DNA from: Mytilisepta virgata
Taxonomy: Eukaryota > Mollusca > Bivalvia > Mytilida > Mytilidae
Reading direction: 5' to 3'
Assembly: GCA_028015205.1 (NCBI GenBank)
Contig: CM051514.1
Location: 7,936,001 to 8,000,000, forward strand
Length of the DNA: 64,000 bases
Shown: piece after piece, positions 12,533-24,590 of the stretch
Position numbering within the stretch: position 1 is the first letter of the stretch
Layout: the number at the start of each line of letters is the position of its first letter
Position numbers and translations under genes: made by a program
Notes under the pieces: generated by a model
The model's database searches: none
The model's input: the letters and a program-made list of their open reading frames with translations, nothing else
Told to the model about the DNA's origin: nothing

Positions 12533-12802
12533 TTAATGTGCTGATAACGTCGGCCGAGTCGGGGTGTCGATATAAAACATCAAAAACTGCATGATTTTAA
12601 TGTTTAATAAAATGTCAACGGGATTGAATACTAAGATATCAAGATTGAATTTGTTTTGATAACCATTTGCTGTGCTAATATTGGTCAAAATATAAATGCC
12701 TTTGTTATTCGCGGATTTAACGAAATACGGGGAATAATGCCTGATAACGAGGTACAATACTATTTTCGCTTTGCCTACTTCTCTAGGGAATAAAATTAGC
12801 AT
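12533..12802 (-). other. Mirror copy of the 89-codon frame; coding status doubtful
   Basis: Reverse-complement counterpart of 6270-6539 in the right arm. Same length and stop; the few base differences alter the protein. See the left copy. Confidence 0.25.
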
Positions 12803-13369
12803 ATGCTATATTCCTACATGTAGCAACATTTACAAAATATTTTCATCTAGGGCATAAGAATATGTAAAAACCGCGATTATAGCAAATCTCAAAACTGGAT
12901 ATAAGAGATAGATAAGTTTATTCACCACAGGGATGGTCTCAAACACAGTGGGAATCCTCACAAATTGTAATAAATTGCCCCGAATAAATAGTCAATCTTT
13001 ATTTATCGTTATTTAATTATCAAATAAAGTTGGACAGTAGCCAAAATATTCTTGACTTGGGACAGACTAACATAACATGCGGTGGGGTGAAACTAGTTTA
13101 ATTTGTTGGATCCAAAACCTTCCTTTATTTCTGGTCAAGGCGAATGATGTGACATCCAATCAAGTACAAAAATATTTGTAAACACAGAGATAAATAAGTT
13201 TAAGTTCTTGTCCAACGATAAATAAATAACTCTTGAGTTTAATAATGTAATCTAGAACCCCTTTATCCATTAGTTTTTATTTCTTCCTTTTACACAAAGT
13301 GGCGTAATGAATGAAATAACGTTACAAAAATCGATTTAAAGCCGTTTTTGGTCTTTCTGGTCAATAAAG

Positions 13370-14400
13370 TAAAGTCAAGAAATATCAAAAGGATATTCGA
13401 AGGAGGGGAAAATCGAAAATAACTGACAAACACCGGAGAACAACGAAGAAAAGACCGAAACAATACAAACAAATACACTTAAAAACTAAAAACATATAAA
13501 CAACATGGACCCCACCAAAACTAAAACTGCGAGGGGACCTCACTAACTATACCACCGCTGCTGTTAATTTACAAAAAACTGATATTAAATCTGTGTTATA
13601 AAATTTTGAAGCCAAATTTAACAAAGCTATGAGGAGCTAATTGATCAATGAAATCCTATGTGCATATCTAAAAAAGACTAAAGTATTGAATTTCTAAGTC
13701 CAAAAGAGTATAAATATGGAAAAAAGTATTGGACCAGGACATACTTCTCATGCGCAAATCTACGTACTAGGATGTAACAGTATGCAAAGTTTCATTAACC
13801 TCTGATAAGGCATGCTTGAAAAACTGCGGGTACGAAACAATTGGGGGATAGACAGAATTTCTAAGTCCAAAAGGGTATAAAGTTTTGGAAAAAAGTATTG
13901 GACCAGAACATACTTCGCATGCGCACATCTACGTACTAGGATCTAATAGTATGCAAAGTTTAATAAACCTCTGATAAGACATATTTGAGAAACTGCGGGT
14001 ACAAAAAAAATGGGGGATAAACAGAATTTCTAAGTCCAAAAGGATATAAAATTATGGGAAAAAGTATTGGACCAGGACATACTTCGCATGCGCACATCTA
14101 CGTATTAGGATCTAACAGTATGCAAAGTTTCATTAACCTCTGATAAGGAATGTTTGAGAAACTGCGGGTACTAAAAAAATTCTGGACAGACAGACAGACA
14201 GACAGACGGACAGGCTGATTCATATATACCCCCCCCCCCAACTATGTTTAAGGGGGGTATAAAAACGTTGGCGTAGACTCAGGTGCTCCGGAAGAGTAAA
14301 CAGTATCTGCTTCCTGCAGGACACTCGCCATGCTGCCCATGTCAAATTCGATATTAGGAATGGACAACATCAATGGAACAGGTCCATTTAAGTTGTCTGA
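13370..14400 (-). pseudogene. 3' tail of an RT element (right arm), split by the nested element
   Basis: Mirror of 4680-5710. About 14,267-14,400 and 13,370-13,520 are the two halves of the tail; the nested tandem-core element lies between them at about 13,521-14,266. Non-coding. Confidence 0.65.
13521..14266 (-). mobile_element. Nested tandem-core element, right-arm copy
   Basis: Mirror of 4804-5562, with the same three internal units and the same CTGT/GACA run (here at about 14,185-14,215) next to a C run at about 14,230. Its terminal 'ggggggtat' is slightly degraded compared with the left copy. Confidence 0.65.
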
Positions 14401-15844
14401 ATCCGCTAAATAATGGATTTTAATGAAATCTTATACACAGGTAGAATTTTCGACATTGCATCTAAATATCGAAAAAATTTAGTATAGCTTTTATATTTCT
14501 GCAATAAATTTGAATTAATATCCTTAAAATAAACAAATGTCTTTCACTGTAGAATTCATATAAAAACTGTCGAAGAAAATAATTTCACTTTAAATCGTCA
14601 TTTCTTAAAAACTTATCCCTAGAAATTTATATAAAATGATATGGAATTGCTGTCAGCTATTCCATTTTATTGATGATAAATAATATAGGGTCATCCCTTC
14701 GTTTTTGCTGTGGTAATCATTCAAACTTATGCCCTGTCTGTAAAATCACTAAAAATCTATATTTACCATTGCGACGTCGTTACGACGTTAACCTTATTTG
14801 GGCCTTTTGACGTTTTTATTTCCTCTCTACATATAGTAATAAATTTAATATACGAAAAAAAATCTGGTGACCCCTAGTAAACTTTATATCAATAATACAT
14901 ATATACATCATTATATGGCAATAATATATAATTTAAAGTCTAAAGAATGGAATTTTTGCAGCGATATCGACGTGTATTCTATGTATTTACACATTCTATA
15001 TTTGCCAAAACTTGATACAGCATTTTCCAGGAAGTGTTAAAATGATAAACATTTTTTTATATTCAGTTACAGATTAACATGCTTTAGTTGCATGCAAAAT
15101 TTTATAAAAATAATCTGAAATACAGCCCAATTAGGTACCTCCTGCATGTACCTTAATTTCCTATCGTACTAAATATTAACAGATATTTCAGAGTGACCCA
15201 TTACTGCGGTACTTTTCATATTTTTTTAAGTAATTCTTCTAAGCCTTCAACCATAAAATAATGTGATTTCATTATTTGACTTCTTTATGTACTAAGGCAT
15301 ATAAACTGAAATTCGTAATTGTTTTAATATTTTCCTATTATTATAAAAGGAGGAAAACTAACATTCAGGGGCTTGCTGTAATATTTGTGAGCAGTCTTGA
15401 ATTTTCAGCCCAGTTTGGAGTTAGATTTTTCTCAGTCTGGAAGACAATAAAAGCGTCTGTCCCTTTGTGATTCTGAATTCTGACTATCTAGTTGTACTAA
15501 AAATGGTTCAAATGTAACAGTAATGTTAGGATATAATCTTACATGTTTATTGTACCAGGATCATTTTTTATATAATCATAAAATTATATTACATCTGCTT
15601 TCAATTTTGACAATTAACTTTTGGCATTCAATTTTTAAAATATCATTTTAGTTTTCTTCCGCGTGGTATGTCAAAAGATAGGCACCGAGGGCCGGTCATT
15701 AATTATATGAGGGGTCTGGAATTTTTCTTACAGCATCTATCAAAAACAATAGTGATATCCCTATCTGATAAATGAAAAAATGACCCTCTTCAATCTTAGA
15801 TTAATATAATTTATCCCCCCCCCCACCCCAACACACAAATTAAA

Positions 15845-16193
15845 ATGGAACGATGCTGGTCTATTTATAGTTTACACCAGTTCAAACCTAATTTAGTGCA
15901 TCCCGGCACGATTAATAATCACAAAATGCTTTGATGCGTATCATTTTATTATCTTTTAAACACATTTCATATTCGATATATGTCAAACGCCACCTCATTA
16001 ATTTTTCTCCCTACTGAAGTTAGTAGGTAATCTATAAATAAATTCCCATGATGCTATGCTTTTATCGATGACGTACTTCTTGTCCTGTAGTGTCTGACTG
16101 TCTCTCTGTGGACTGTCTCACGGTGTACGTGCACTGTTGACTGCCACTCACAAAATAGGGAAACAAAATGTCTGCCGAAATTTGACACAAAAC
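15845..16193. other. Unique sequence between palindrome and piggyBac remnant
   Basis: Not mirrored on the left side of the palindrome. Probably includes the 5' flank of the piggyBac element, but no terminal repeat was found. Confidence 0.4.
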
Positions 16194-18270
16194 ATGTCGG
16201 ACACGGAGAGCGATTTTTCCGATGATAATCAAAAAAACAACCGAATTGCAAGTGATGACCAATGGAACAAATGATAGATAATCAGATCCAAGCAGTGCAA
16301 ATGGCTCTCCTGAATTTCTCCGCTCCCAACAGATGACGAAATGGACGACAATGATGACGTTTTCGATTATGTACCCACCTAGGCTGAAACATATGAGCAA
16401 ATTGACATTGGCCCATTTATGGAGAACACTGGCCCCTCTCATGATCTTGCTCTTGGTACCAGTGAATTGGAACATTTTAAATTATTCTTCACAGAAGCAA
16501 TGATTGACAGAATAGTAAGCGAGATCAACCTCTACGCTACACAAATTTCGAAGTCAAATGACAGATTTTTCAAAAGTGAATATACAGAACAAACATACAT
16601 TATTGAAGAAAAACAGGACCCATGATACAAAAAGTATACTCTCAAAGCATATGCCCATATTAGTCAATCAATTCTTCCCAAATTAAGTTAAGGGGGGGGG
16701 GGGTCAGTGAAAAAACTATGTGAATTAAGTTTTGTATCCTACATTGAACTTTTGATGTCGTCCCTTACGCCGTCGTGATAGTAAATATTTGTGACGTCAT
16801 TTAAATCTAGGTGGCGGATATCAAGCACCTGTTCAGTACGTGTACCGACGTTTTTTGTGTGTATTTCAGTTACATACATCGACATTCATCAACAGTCTGG
16901 ATTTGGAGATCAATTGTTAGGCGAGTTTTGAAAAGTCCGTGATTTAAAGATTTGGGAGAAGTATACAAAAAAAAAAAAAATATGCTGAAATTTCAAGGCG
17001 GAAAAAAAAATGAAAGTGAAAGAAAATAATATCCTGATATTTTGCCCATGCATGTTACTTAATAATTAGGGGGCGACCATTGGATTCTGAAGGGGCTGTA
17101 TGGTAGTTTTTGACATTTATTATTTTGGCTGTCGAAAAATGAAAATAAATAATTCTAGAACCCAATTTAGAAAACAATTACATGTTCAGAAAATAAATAA
17201 AGAGGAATGTCGCCCAATAATAATATGAAAAGATAATTATATTCTTCTCCCCTACAAATTTTAGAAGAAAAGTTTTCGTTTTAAGTATTTTTTGTTTGTT
17301 AACATTTTTAAAAAAAATGGGAAAAAGGGCGGAAAACATTTTGCGACAGGGAATTCTGACCCATGTTCTGCTTGGTAATTAATGTAAAAGTTGAAAAGAG
17401 AAATCTGGAAAAGATTTTGCGCAGTTCATTACATTGTTCCACTGTACTAAGAAGTCAGTTAAAAAATTCCTGATGTCTGTTTCAGACGTTGGAGCATGTG
17501 ATGCCTTTCGTTTTTATATTGATTTTATAGGTATGCAGATAATGATGGGTATCGTGAGAGTTTCGGATTATTCATTTTATTGGTCCAACAATAAATTCTT
17601 GGGGAATCAGGGCTTCAAGGAGATAATGCCAGTCAAAAGATATGAAAAGATAAGCCAGTATATTCATGTCAACGATATTGAAACTGATATTCCTGTTGGT
17701 CAGTCAGGTAATGACAAGCTCCATTTAATCCACCCCTTAATAGATGCGTCACTGCAAACCTTTTCAGATCGCTACAAGCCAAACAAAAGTCAGTCTGTCA
17801 ATGAGACCATGGTTTCTTATAAAGGAAGGTTTAGCGCGAAACAGTATATCCGGTCTAAACCTACTAAATGGGGATTCAAGATATGGATGAGGTGTGACAG
17901 TAAATCGGGCTACTGTCATCAGTATGATATTTACATGGGCAAGACGACCGGTGTTAACAGCAGGAAAGGTCTCTGCATTCGAGTAGTGGAGAGACTTACA
18001 GCAGAGCTGCGAAATAAAAACCACCACATTTACTTCGACAGCTTATTTACATCTATACCTTTTGTTAAAGATCTGTTGAGAAATGGTATATACGGATGTG
18101 GCACTATCCGAAGGATTAGAAAAGAGGTTTCCTCAGGACTTGCGTGAAGTACCCAGATTACAGACAGACCAATTTGTGGGTACACGTGTAGGCAAACAGA
18201 GGATATGGTCAGTGTGGTATGGATGGACAACAAAAAAGTTTCCGTACTTGCTTCCAATGAATCCTTGACA
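16194..18270 (+). pseudogene. piggyBac-type transposase, degenerate
   Basis: A cut-and-paste DNA transposase of the piggyBac/PGBD family (DDE_Tnp_1_7), broken in several places. An ATG at 16,194 opens an acidic start (MSDTESDFSDDN), as is usual in the family, but this frame stops at 16,272. The next block (about 16,330-16,625) has an in-frame TAG just before the family's 'GPFMENTGP' box and 'ELEHFKLFFTEAMID'. About 800 bp of non-coding sequence follows. The catalytic domain then lies at 17,434-18,147. Beyond it the homology moves to the second frame ('FPQDLREVP', near 18,140) and back to the first ('VVWMDNKKVSVLAS', near 18,215-18,255). No inverted ends or TTAA duplication were identified. 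Multiple stops and shifts mean it cannot make transposase. Confidence 0.85.
17434..18147 (+). pseudogene. piggyBac catalytic-domain fragment with first catalytic Asp replaced by Asn
   Basis: A 237-codon open segment; the annotated start is only the first start-like codon after the break. It contains 'MMGIVRVSDYSFYWS', 'QYIHVND', 'SVNETMVSYKGRF', 'KPTKWGFKIW' and 'IYFDSLFTSIPF', the ordered blocks of the piggyBac DDE domain. In relatives the block at 17,797-17,814 reads V/I-D-E; here the codon at 17,800-17,802 is AAT (Asn), which removes the first catalytic acidic residue. The second Asp (18,037-18,039) is kept, and a third candidate Asp (18,226-18,228) lies beyond the frame break. The protein is therefore inactive twice over. 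Confidence 0.85.
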
Positions 18271-18989
18271 TTGATACATTTGAATATTACATGTATTTTG
18301 ATTTAAAAAAAATATATTTCTCTAACGGAGGCCTCGACATCTTTATTAATTATGTTCCATTTGTTATTGTATGATGTCATTTTCTCGTGTCACTTCCGGA
18401 GGAGATGTCTACTATAACATTTAGCAAATATTTATTCCAGAATATTTTTATCAAATTTTATCTCCAGCTGAGTTGCTGGTATTTCAATACTAGCCCGAAA
18501 TCGATGCATTTATAAAAACTAAGGAGTATCTCCCTCGTTCATAGCTCTGTCCTTAGATCGTTTTGACTTTACCCTTTTGGTTTTTGTTGCCTAAAATGTG
18601 GATAATCAAAAAAATATCCAAAAAGTTGAAGAGCACATTCAGAAAGTGTAAAGTTAAAACCATTCAAGGACAGGGATATCCCGAGAAAATCAAACTTTAT
18701 GTTAAAGCATACACAAGAATGGTCACATACTGGAATAGACATGTATTTAATTACTAACTTTATTGTCATGAAATAGTAAACAGTTTGTGACAAAATGAAT
18801 ACAGAAAATACTGAAAATATTGAATAGAATACAAGATTATTTACCAGAACATATTAAGGAGTTACGAGGCTTCTGCCCTCAGTTCTAATGACTGTTTTAA
18901 ATAGAAGCAACAGGACCAGTTTTTGTTCATCTGACATATTTTGAAACTGGTCATCTTCCGAACTATGAGAATAAGTTAAGTTCAAAATT
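18271..18989. other. No gene recognised
   Basis: Short open frames on both strands without recognisable content. Probably remnant flank of the piggyBac and LINE fragments on either side. Confidence 0.4.
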
Positions 18990-19490
18990 ATTTAAACTTA
19001 TGTGTACTCTGCAATATCATGGTTTGTGTAGGTTTTAAATGGTTGGTACATATTCAAAAGATTTTTAATGAAACTGGGCTGAGCTATATTTTTGATTCGC
19101 AAATTCCATTACCTCCTCCTGTTATTAAAGTATTAATTAAACAACAACTATGTGACCACTTTATACAAAAGTGGTTTTCCGATTTACATAAATCATCCAG
19201 AGAATTTTATAGAATAGTGAAAAAACATTTGAAACTTGAACATTATCTTATTCGTCTCTCATTAAAAGACAGACTCTATATTACAAAAAAAAGTATCAAA
19301 TTTAAAACTTCCTTTTGAAACAGGAAGGTGGTTCTGTATCAAAAAGGAATTAAGACCTTGTACTTTTTGTGGTAACTCTGTTGGTGGTGAGTATCACATT
19401 GTATTTTTATGCAGAAATATCAAAATAACTGAACTGAGGAAAAAAAATTATTCCAAATTATTAGTGGGTTATACCGAGTATTTATAAAAT
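18990..19490 (+). pseudogene. C-terminal end of a LINE (non-LTR retrotransposon) polyprotein
   Basis: Two overlapping frames joined by a shift near 19,300. The first (19,019-19,318) carries 'HIQKIFNETGLSYIF' and 'DHFIQKWFSDLH'. The second (from 19,308 to a TAA near 19,486) carries 'LPFETGRWF' and the Cys/His motif CTFCGNSVGGEYHIVFLC (C-x2-C-x8-H-x4-C). This order is typical of the region downstream of the reverse transcriptase in many molluscan LINE proteins. No RT domain is present, so it is a 5'-truncated, frameshifted copy. Confidence 0.65.
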
Positions 19491-19964
19491 GCAAGGATTG
19501 TTTTCTCTATGTAACACAAGGGTTTTGAGTGGTATTGCAATTTTTATAAAGAAGGTGTCATTACTGTTGAAATAGAAGTTTGTGTATTAGGTATGTGTAT
19601 GTACTTGCTCATTCTGTCATATATTTGTATTTATATATTTGATAATGTACCTCAGGTAACACTATATGGTGTCTGAGCATTGTCAATATAGTCTTGAAAA
19701 GTCTTGAAAGTCATAAAATTTATTGGATAAAAGTAAATTTTGTCTACATTATAAAAAAAAAACCTGGATTGTTTTTGTTTCAGTAAAATGAATTTTTTAA
19801 ATGTGTAGTTCAGGTAATATCATCGTTGCCATGTCTCATTTTTTTCACTTTTCAATATTAGTCTTGCGTTAGTTGTAGTTAAATCCCCGTTTTACCATTA
19901 AGTCGAATATGGATGGATGGATTGATGGATTATTGTTTTACGTCAAGTGGCATTTATAAAATGT
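19491..19964. other. Non-coding, with short GGAT/GGAT-like run
   Basis: Probable 3' flank of the LINE fragment. A short 'atggatggatggattgatgg' run lies near 19,910. Confidence 0.4.
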
Positions 19965-20373
19965 TTATCGTATTTCCCCATGCCTATATCGACCTGCTAA
20001 GGCCTTCACAATTTCCCGTATTGCGGCACTGTGACGTCGTAAGGAGTTGACCCGACCCTAATATGAGCTGACCCGAATATATCAGCGACGTCATAATGTT
20101 TGACCCAACGTTGACCCGAATATATAAGGAAAAAATACGGTTATAGGCAGATGGCCATTGAAAAGTAAGAAATTCCATTAAGATTGCTAGTTAACAATAC
20201 GATAAATGTATCATCAAGTTTTCTTCAAACAAATATTGTAAAATATAAGCCGCTCGACTCAATATGAAGCTTTTAAGCTCGTTCGCTACGCTCACTCGCC
20301 GAAAAAGCTTCACATTGTGTCTCGCGGCTGATATTTTACGTTATACGTTTGCAGAAAACCTGATAATATGTAC
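19965..20373 (+). mobile_element. Second copy of the hairpin-core element
   Basis: Same family as 3663-4062: it begins 'ttatcgtatttcc', has 'gacccgaatatatcagcgac' in the middle and the same 45-bp hairpin with the 'gctcgttcgctacgctcac' loop (about 20,230-20,350), and ends 'cctgataatatgtac'. It supplies independent evidence that the left palindrome insertion is a mobile family. Confidence 0.75.
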
Positions 20374-20389
20374 TTATCAGGACATGAAC

Positions 20390-20645
20390 ATATTGGTGTG
20401 ATATGTATATGAACCCTGTTTAGTACTAGACACGCTGAGCAGGATTTTTAATGTGCTAACCACACCCGGACACATTATACTGACTTCGAGCCGACCAGTC
20501 CTTTCTCTTACTCCTAGATGCGGCGTGCTCGACGTAGAAGCTGCAAATACTAGTTTTAATATCTTTGGGTTGACCCGACCGGGGATCGAAACCACGACCT
20601 TCCACTCTCAATGCGTGTAACTACCACGAGACTATAGAGGCGGTT
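20390..20645 (-). mobile_element. tRNA-derived SINE, minus strand
   Basis: Read on the minus strand, 20,645-20,565 resembles a tRNA head: 'tctcgtggtagttacacg' as A-box region and 'ggtttcgatcccc' as B-box region, the internal RNA polymerase III promoter. It continues into a body with 'ctggtcggctcgaagtcag' that I associate with bivalve SINEs. I am not sure of the family; a relative of the bivalve RUDI group is possible. No target duplication was confirmed. Confidence 0.55.
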
Positions 20646-22075
20646 ATATGTCGAATACGAGATAATTCGCCAACAGAATGACTACTTACAAAAGTTGTAA
20701 TGAAGTTTTATTGTTCGAAATACATCATTACAAGATTTCTCTGATCCTTATTTGTAAAATATGAATGTCAGGGGAATTTCCCCCCAAAAATATTGCATTT
20801 TATAATTTCAAAAAAATATGTATCTGCTCTTTCGATAACAGTCTAAAATAGAAGTACATGTTTAACCAAAACAATATTTCACCATAAAAATCTACCTTAA
20901 GAAACAGTAAAGATGAAGTCTGGCGTTTATTCCTGCCAAGAACAAACATGTAGAAACTAATATCTAATTGGTTGTGTAGCGATGGCTGATTGTCCCACGA
21001 GAATATCTCATGTAAAATGTAAAATAGGAAAAGCACGCAGCAATGCCTTACAGAACTTTCTTTCAAATCTTTACTACTAAAACTAAGGGCTCGATTTCGT
21101 TGGGCCGTCATCACGTAACAACTGCAATAGACACAATTCAAATTAGAATTTGACTGAGGATATATTTGTTGTCTGAAAATTTCACGCGTTTACATGGTTT
21201 AGGTCGATACGTTTATTTAAGTGCTTGGATTATCGATATGTTTACACGATCCGAACAAATCCGACATGTTTCCATGTTTTGTCATTTGTCTCCACTTCCG
21301 TTGTAGGGATAATTGTTCAGCTATAAGGTGACCACAGGTAATTATACCGCAGACGAATTAGGTTATTAAAAACTACTTTTACTTCTAATTATCGAAAGAG
21401 CGTGTGGTTTTTACATTTTTTATATTAACAATGAGAAGGTAAGACAATGACATAGAGATTAAGTGCTGAATGTTTTTACACACTACGGACTAATAATGGT
21501 ACAATTATACAGGAAAACTTTATTTCATACTTGAATAAAACATAGAATCATAAGTTTGAGTGAGCTTTTAAAAACACACTTAATATAGATACGACAATCA
21601 CATAACAAGAGATCTTTTATTTTGATGGGAATTAAAGTATTTCGGTTTACTTTTAAATATTGTTTCAATTTATTACAATAAATTGGTACAAATAAATGAT
21701 TATCGTTATAGAGAAAAGACAAGTATTAGTAACAACAAAATACAAATGTAGTATATATGAAAGCAATATCATGTTTTTTTTTCACCCACTGCCTTACAGG
21801 AAACAAATATCTCGCCCTCCGAAAATGGCGGAGGTGCTCTGTCCAAGGGGTAAGAAAAGCTATTCAACCTTTTTATGATACCCGTGCTTGCATGGACCTA
21901 GTTAAATATTAAATTAATGTGACAGCTTTACTTCTCATTACCCCTGACTTTTTATCTATATATAATAATGTAATTGAAGGAACAGTTGAAATACAGTTGA
22001 CGTATTATAAATATGCCAGACCGAAAGATAGAACACCTCGCATACAACAATATAGATTGTCAAACATTCCATTTC

Positions 22076-22077
<2 letters not shown>
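20646..22077. other. AT-rich, no gene recognised
   Basis: Several short overlapping open frames, none with recognisable protein content. No repeat shared with the rest of the window was noticed. Confidence 0.4.

Positions 22078-22109
<32 letters not shown>
22078..22109. repeat. (TTA)n microsatellite
   Basis: About ten uninterrupted TTA units. Confidence 0.9.
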
Positions 22110-22129
22110 CCTTACAGTATTATTAAATA

Positions 22130-22445
22130 AATCTATTGGCTAATAAATGATCACATGACATAGAATAATTCAGATATTTCATTATAATCGGTGGCGCCGG
22201 GCAATAACCTCGATAAAATTCATTTGTCCTATGAATAACCCTATTATTCTCCGCAGGTGAATAACCCTTCAAGGCTTGCAATCGATATATTACACAAAAA
22301 TGTTTGTTCGGTATAATAAAACAGTTACGGCCCTATCAGTCGGGAGATATCAAAAATGGTCAACCCTGCTAAAGCCCTCGGGGAAATAATCCTTCAACAG
22401 GTTTGACTATTTTGGATATCTCCCTCCTCAGAGGGCCGTAATTGT
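22130..22445 (+). mobile_element. Fold-back repeat family, copy 1 (shortened hairpin)
   Basis: Shares an extended alignment with 53,720-54,084: 'ttggctaataaa', 'gaataaccctattatt', 'tgttcggtataataaaacag', then a fold-back beginning 'acagttacggccct' (22,321) and ending 'agggccgtaattgt' (22,445). Compared with copy 2 the loop side of the hairpin is shortened by about 20 bp. Non-coding. Confidence 0.7.
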
Positions 22446-22864
22446 ATATTATTCAAGTTGTATGCAGCGAACGTAAAACAATTAACGCACAATTCTATAG
22501 TTATAGATTCATATAAAGTGGTTGATTTATCGATTGAATGGTATTTAAGGCTGTGTTGGCAGTATTGTAGACATATCACGGCGAAAACTAAACAGCGTAA
22601 GAATTGGAATGGCTGTAGGACGTAACGGCGTCAGGCTGTATAAAATGAAAGTCGGCTTATTGTCTACCAAACAACCTCTCTTGTTTTTATGTTTGTGTTT
22701 TGTGGTCTTTTGTGTTATTTTTGCCTGGAGTTATTTTAGTGGTTTGTCATTGTTGTCCTATCCTGTCATTCATTTTGTTGTTTATTTATTTGTATATTTT
22801 AGTTCTTTATCAATCTTCCTGACATTATCATTTGACCGCGGAGTAATTTATTTGTCAACATCGT
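22446..22864. other. No gene recognised; one hydrophobic short frame
   Basis: A plus-strand ATG frame at 22,609-22,866 would give an 85-residue, strongly hydrophobic peptide. Its T-rich composition (Phe, Leu, Val) explains the hydrophobicity, and the frame runs into the target duplication of the adjacent SINE, so it is not called as a gene. Confidence 0.35.
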
Positions 22865-23156
22865 GATACCTTTTATATTGTTTGTTTGTTTAGTTGGGGT
22901 TTTACGCCGTTTTCAGCACATTTGGCTATTTCGCGGCGGCCAGTTATTATTGGTGGAGGAAACTGGAGTACCCGGAGAGAACCACCGACCTTCGGTAGGA
23001 AAATTGGCAATCCTTGTCAATTAAGATCGGAGTCGAACACACCCCGTCACAGGTGAGATTCGAACTCACAACGTCAGCGTTGACAGGCTAGTGATCATTA
23101 GTAGTCATGACGAACTACCTAGACCACTCGGCCACCGAGACCCCGATACCTTTATA
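22865..23156 (-). mobile_element. tRNA-derived SINE copy A, with target duplication
   Basis: On the minus strand the element starts with a tRNA-like head ('ggtggccgagtggtctaggt', and 'gtgagttcgaatctcacc' as B box), continues with a central block ('ctccagtttcctccacc'), and ends in an AAACA-rich tail (plus-strand 'tttgtttgtttag' at about 22,881). Direct flanks 'gatacctttta' (22,865) and 'gatacctttata' (23,145) are the target duplication, so it moved by retroposition. Related copies lie at 42,601-42,868 and 44,215-44,465; a diverged one is near 26,040. The central block may be that of the MetaSINE group, but I cannot confirm this. Confidence 0.8.
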
Positions 23157-24514
23157 AAATAACAACAGACAACAATATATTTATTGTAGCAAGACATTAA
23201 AATTAATGGATTATGAATTATTAAACGAAGTGTTTTGAGTTAGCACTGATGATTTTTTTTATATTATGACAGGAAGTGAGTATACTTTCCATATGAGATG
23301 ATTTTCAAGATTGCGCAAGTGCGATTTTTTTTTAATTCAATTATATTTTAATATGAGAATGCACTATGAATTAATTTTGGTCTTGGACCTGAATGTATAA
23401 CTATCTCAGTGGTACTATTATTCATAGCATTGTCGCTACTACTAATCTTGTATTCTACTCAAGCGTGAATTCTTTATTCGATAATAGAATAATTTTAAGA
23501 TCTAATTAAATATTGTCAGATGCATTATGTAATTATTTGAATACAAATACAACCTGTCGAAAACAGTTAATTAACGGAGGCAATAGATACTTTTCTCTGT
23601 ATATTTGATACTAAAAGTACAAAATACTTTCCGGTAATAGTTATCTCTCGAGGACGCGGTGGCTGTGTTCAATACGCCACTTTCGAGTTCGTTGCAATTC
23701 CGTCAAAAACTCTGGTTTTAGTGAACGTCTTTAGTGCGTTTAGGGGCATCGTCACTTCCGTCTCCGTGTTGAGCGAACGGTTGAAAAAAAAAGATGCTAT
23801 GTTGCATGAAATATTTGGCAAATTAAATTCTTATAAGTGATAATCAGTACTGCAGTCATGAAGGAATTGTGATAAAGTACCTACGGAGCAAAATATATTT
23901 CTAGATCATCCTGCATAATGACGATCACGAAGACGCTTGATGAACTTTAATAGTGTAGGGATACAGGCGTGCCCCACAATCTGGTAAATGACGTCATAAA
24001 GGCGCGCATAATTGATGAACTTTTCCGGTGATGGATATAACACGAAACTTCTTTATTGGGAAACTCCATTTAACTCGGGTCTGGCCGCTTACAACATTCT
24101 GCTACCCTTGGTGGAGAAAGAGTTGAACTCGAGTAACTCTTATGTGAGGTCAAACCAATCACGTATCGTTTCCATAACGAGGCTACTCTCGGGTAGCTAC
24201 TCGGGTTGCAACTCTTACTGTTCATTTGAAACTAAGAGTTAATTTAGTTTCAACTGAACGGAGAGTTATAAACTGGAGCGGAGAAAGGGTTTGACATAAA
24301 CACACCCGGTGTGTCTGTGCAAGATCATCCCGAGGAGTCCCGAGGTGTGATCTTATACATACTTTACATCTCAGCTCATTCGGGGAAAATAATAATAAAC
24401 TTAAAGTAAAGATGTCAGTACTATTATACGTTATAGATTTACTTTTAAATATATATTATATATTATATACCCAATTGGAACCCATAACATAATGTTTATA
24501 TAGGTAAAATTAAC
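23157..24514. other. AT-rich, no gene recognised
   Basis: No repeat or protein motif identified. Around 24,110-24,215 there are several partly palindromic copies of an 'aactcgagtaactc'-like motif, too degraded to assign. Confidence 0.4.
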
Positions 24515-24590
24515 ACTTCCGTAGTCTAGTGGTTAAAGTGTCTGAACAATATACTAAAGGTCCCAGGTTCGAAATTCAGTAGATTCTGTC
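24515..24590 (+). repeat. tRNA-like sequence, probably the head of a SINE
   Basis: 'tagtctagtggttaaagtg' resembles a tRNA D-arm with A box and 'ggtcccaggttcgaaattc' a T-arm with B box, at roughly the right spacing. The ends do not pair into an acceptor stem and the anticodon arm is not convincing, so this is not called a tRNA gene. Confidence 0.5.

Larger units (their letters stand above)
2832..15844. repeat. 13-kb imperfect palindrome (inverted duplication) with satellite core
   Basis: The left arm starting at 2832 is mirrored by the right arm ending at 15,844. Landmarks match in reverse order: the G/C run near 2850 against 15,815, the RT-element tail at 4680 against 14,400, the nested element at 4804 against 14,266, an 89-codon frame at 6270 against 12,802, and the start of the 53-bp satellite at about 6706 against 12,366. 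Over the 270-bp frame that I compared base by base the arms differ at about four positions. The arms are unequal: the left satellite is about 3.6 kb and the right about 1.9 kb, and a 400-bp element (3663-4062) is present only on the left. No target duplication is visible at the outer ends, so this looks like an inverted duplication of chromosomal DNA and not one giant transposon. A fold-back artefact of sequencing or assembly is the main alternative, but the one-sided insertion argues against it. Confidence 0.85.

Noticed and set aside
2832..15844. The 13-kb palindrome as one giant transposon
   Set aside because: No target duplication at the ends, and the arms contain older nested elements that continue as independent families elsewhere.
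22609..22866. 85-codon hydrophobic frame as a small membrane protein
   Set aside because: T-rich sequence gives hydrophobic codons by composition; the frame ends in the target duplication of a SINE, and no homologue is recognised.
24515..24590. A tRNA gene
   Set aside because: A- and B-box-like blocks are present but no acceptor stem or clear anticodon arm; more likely a SINE head.
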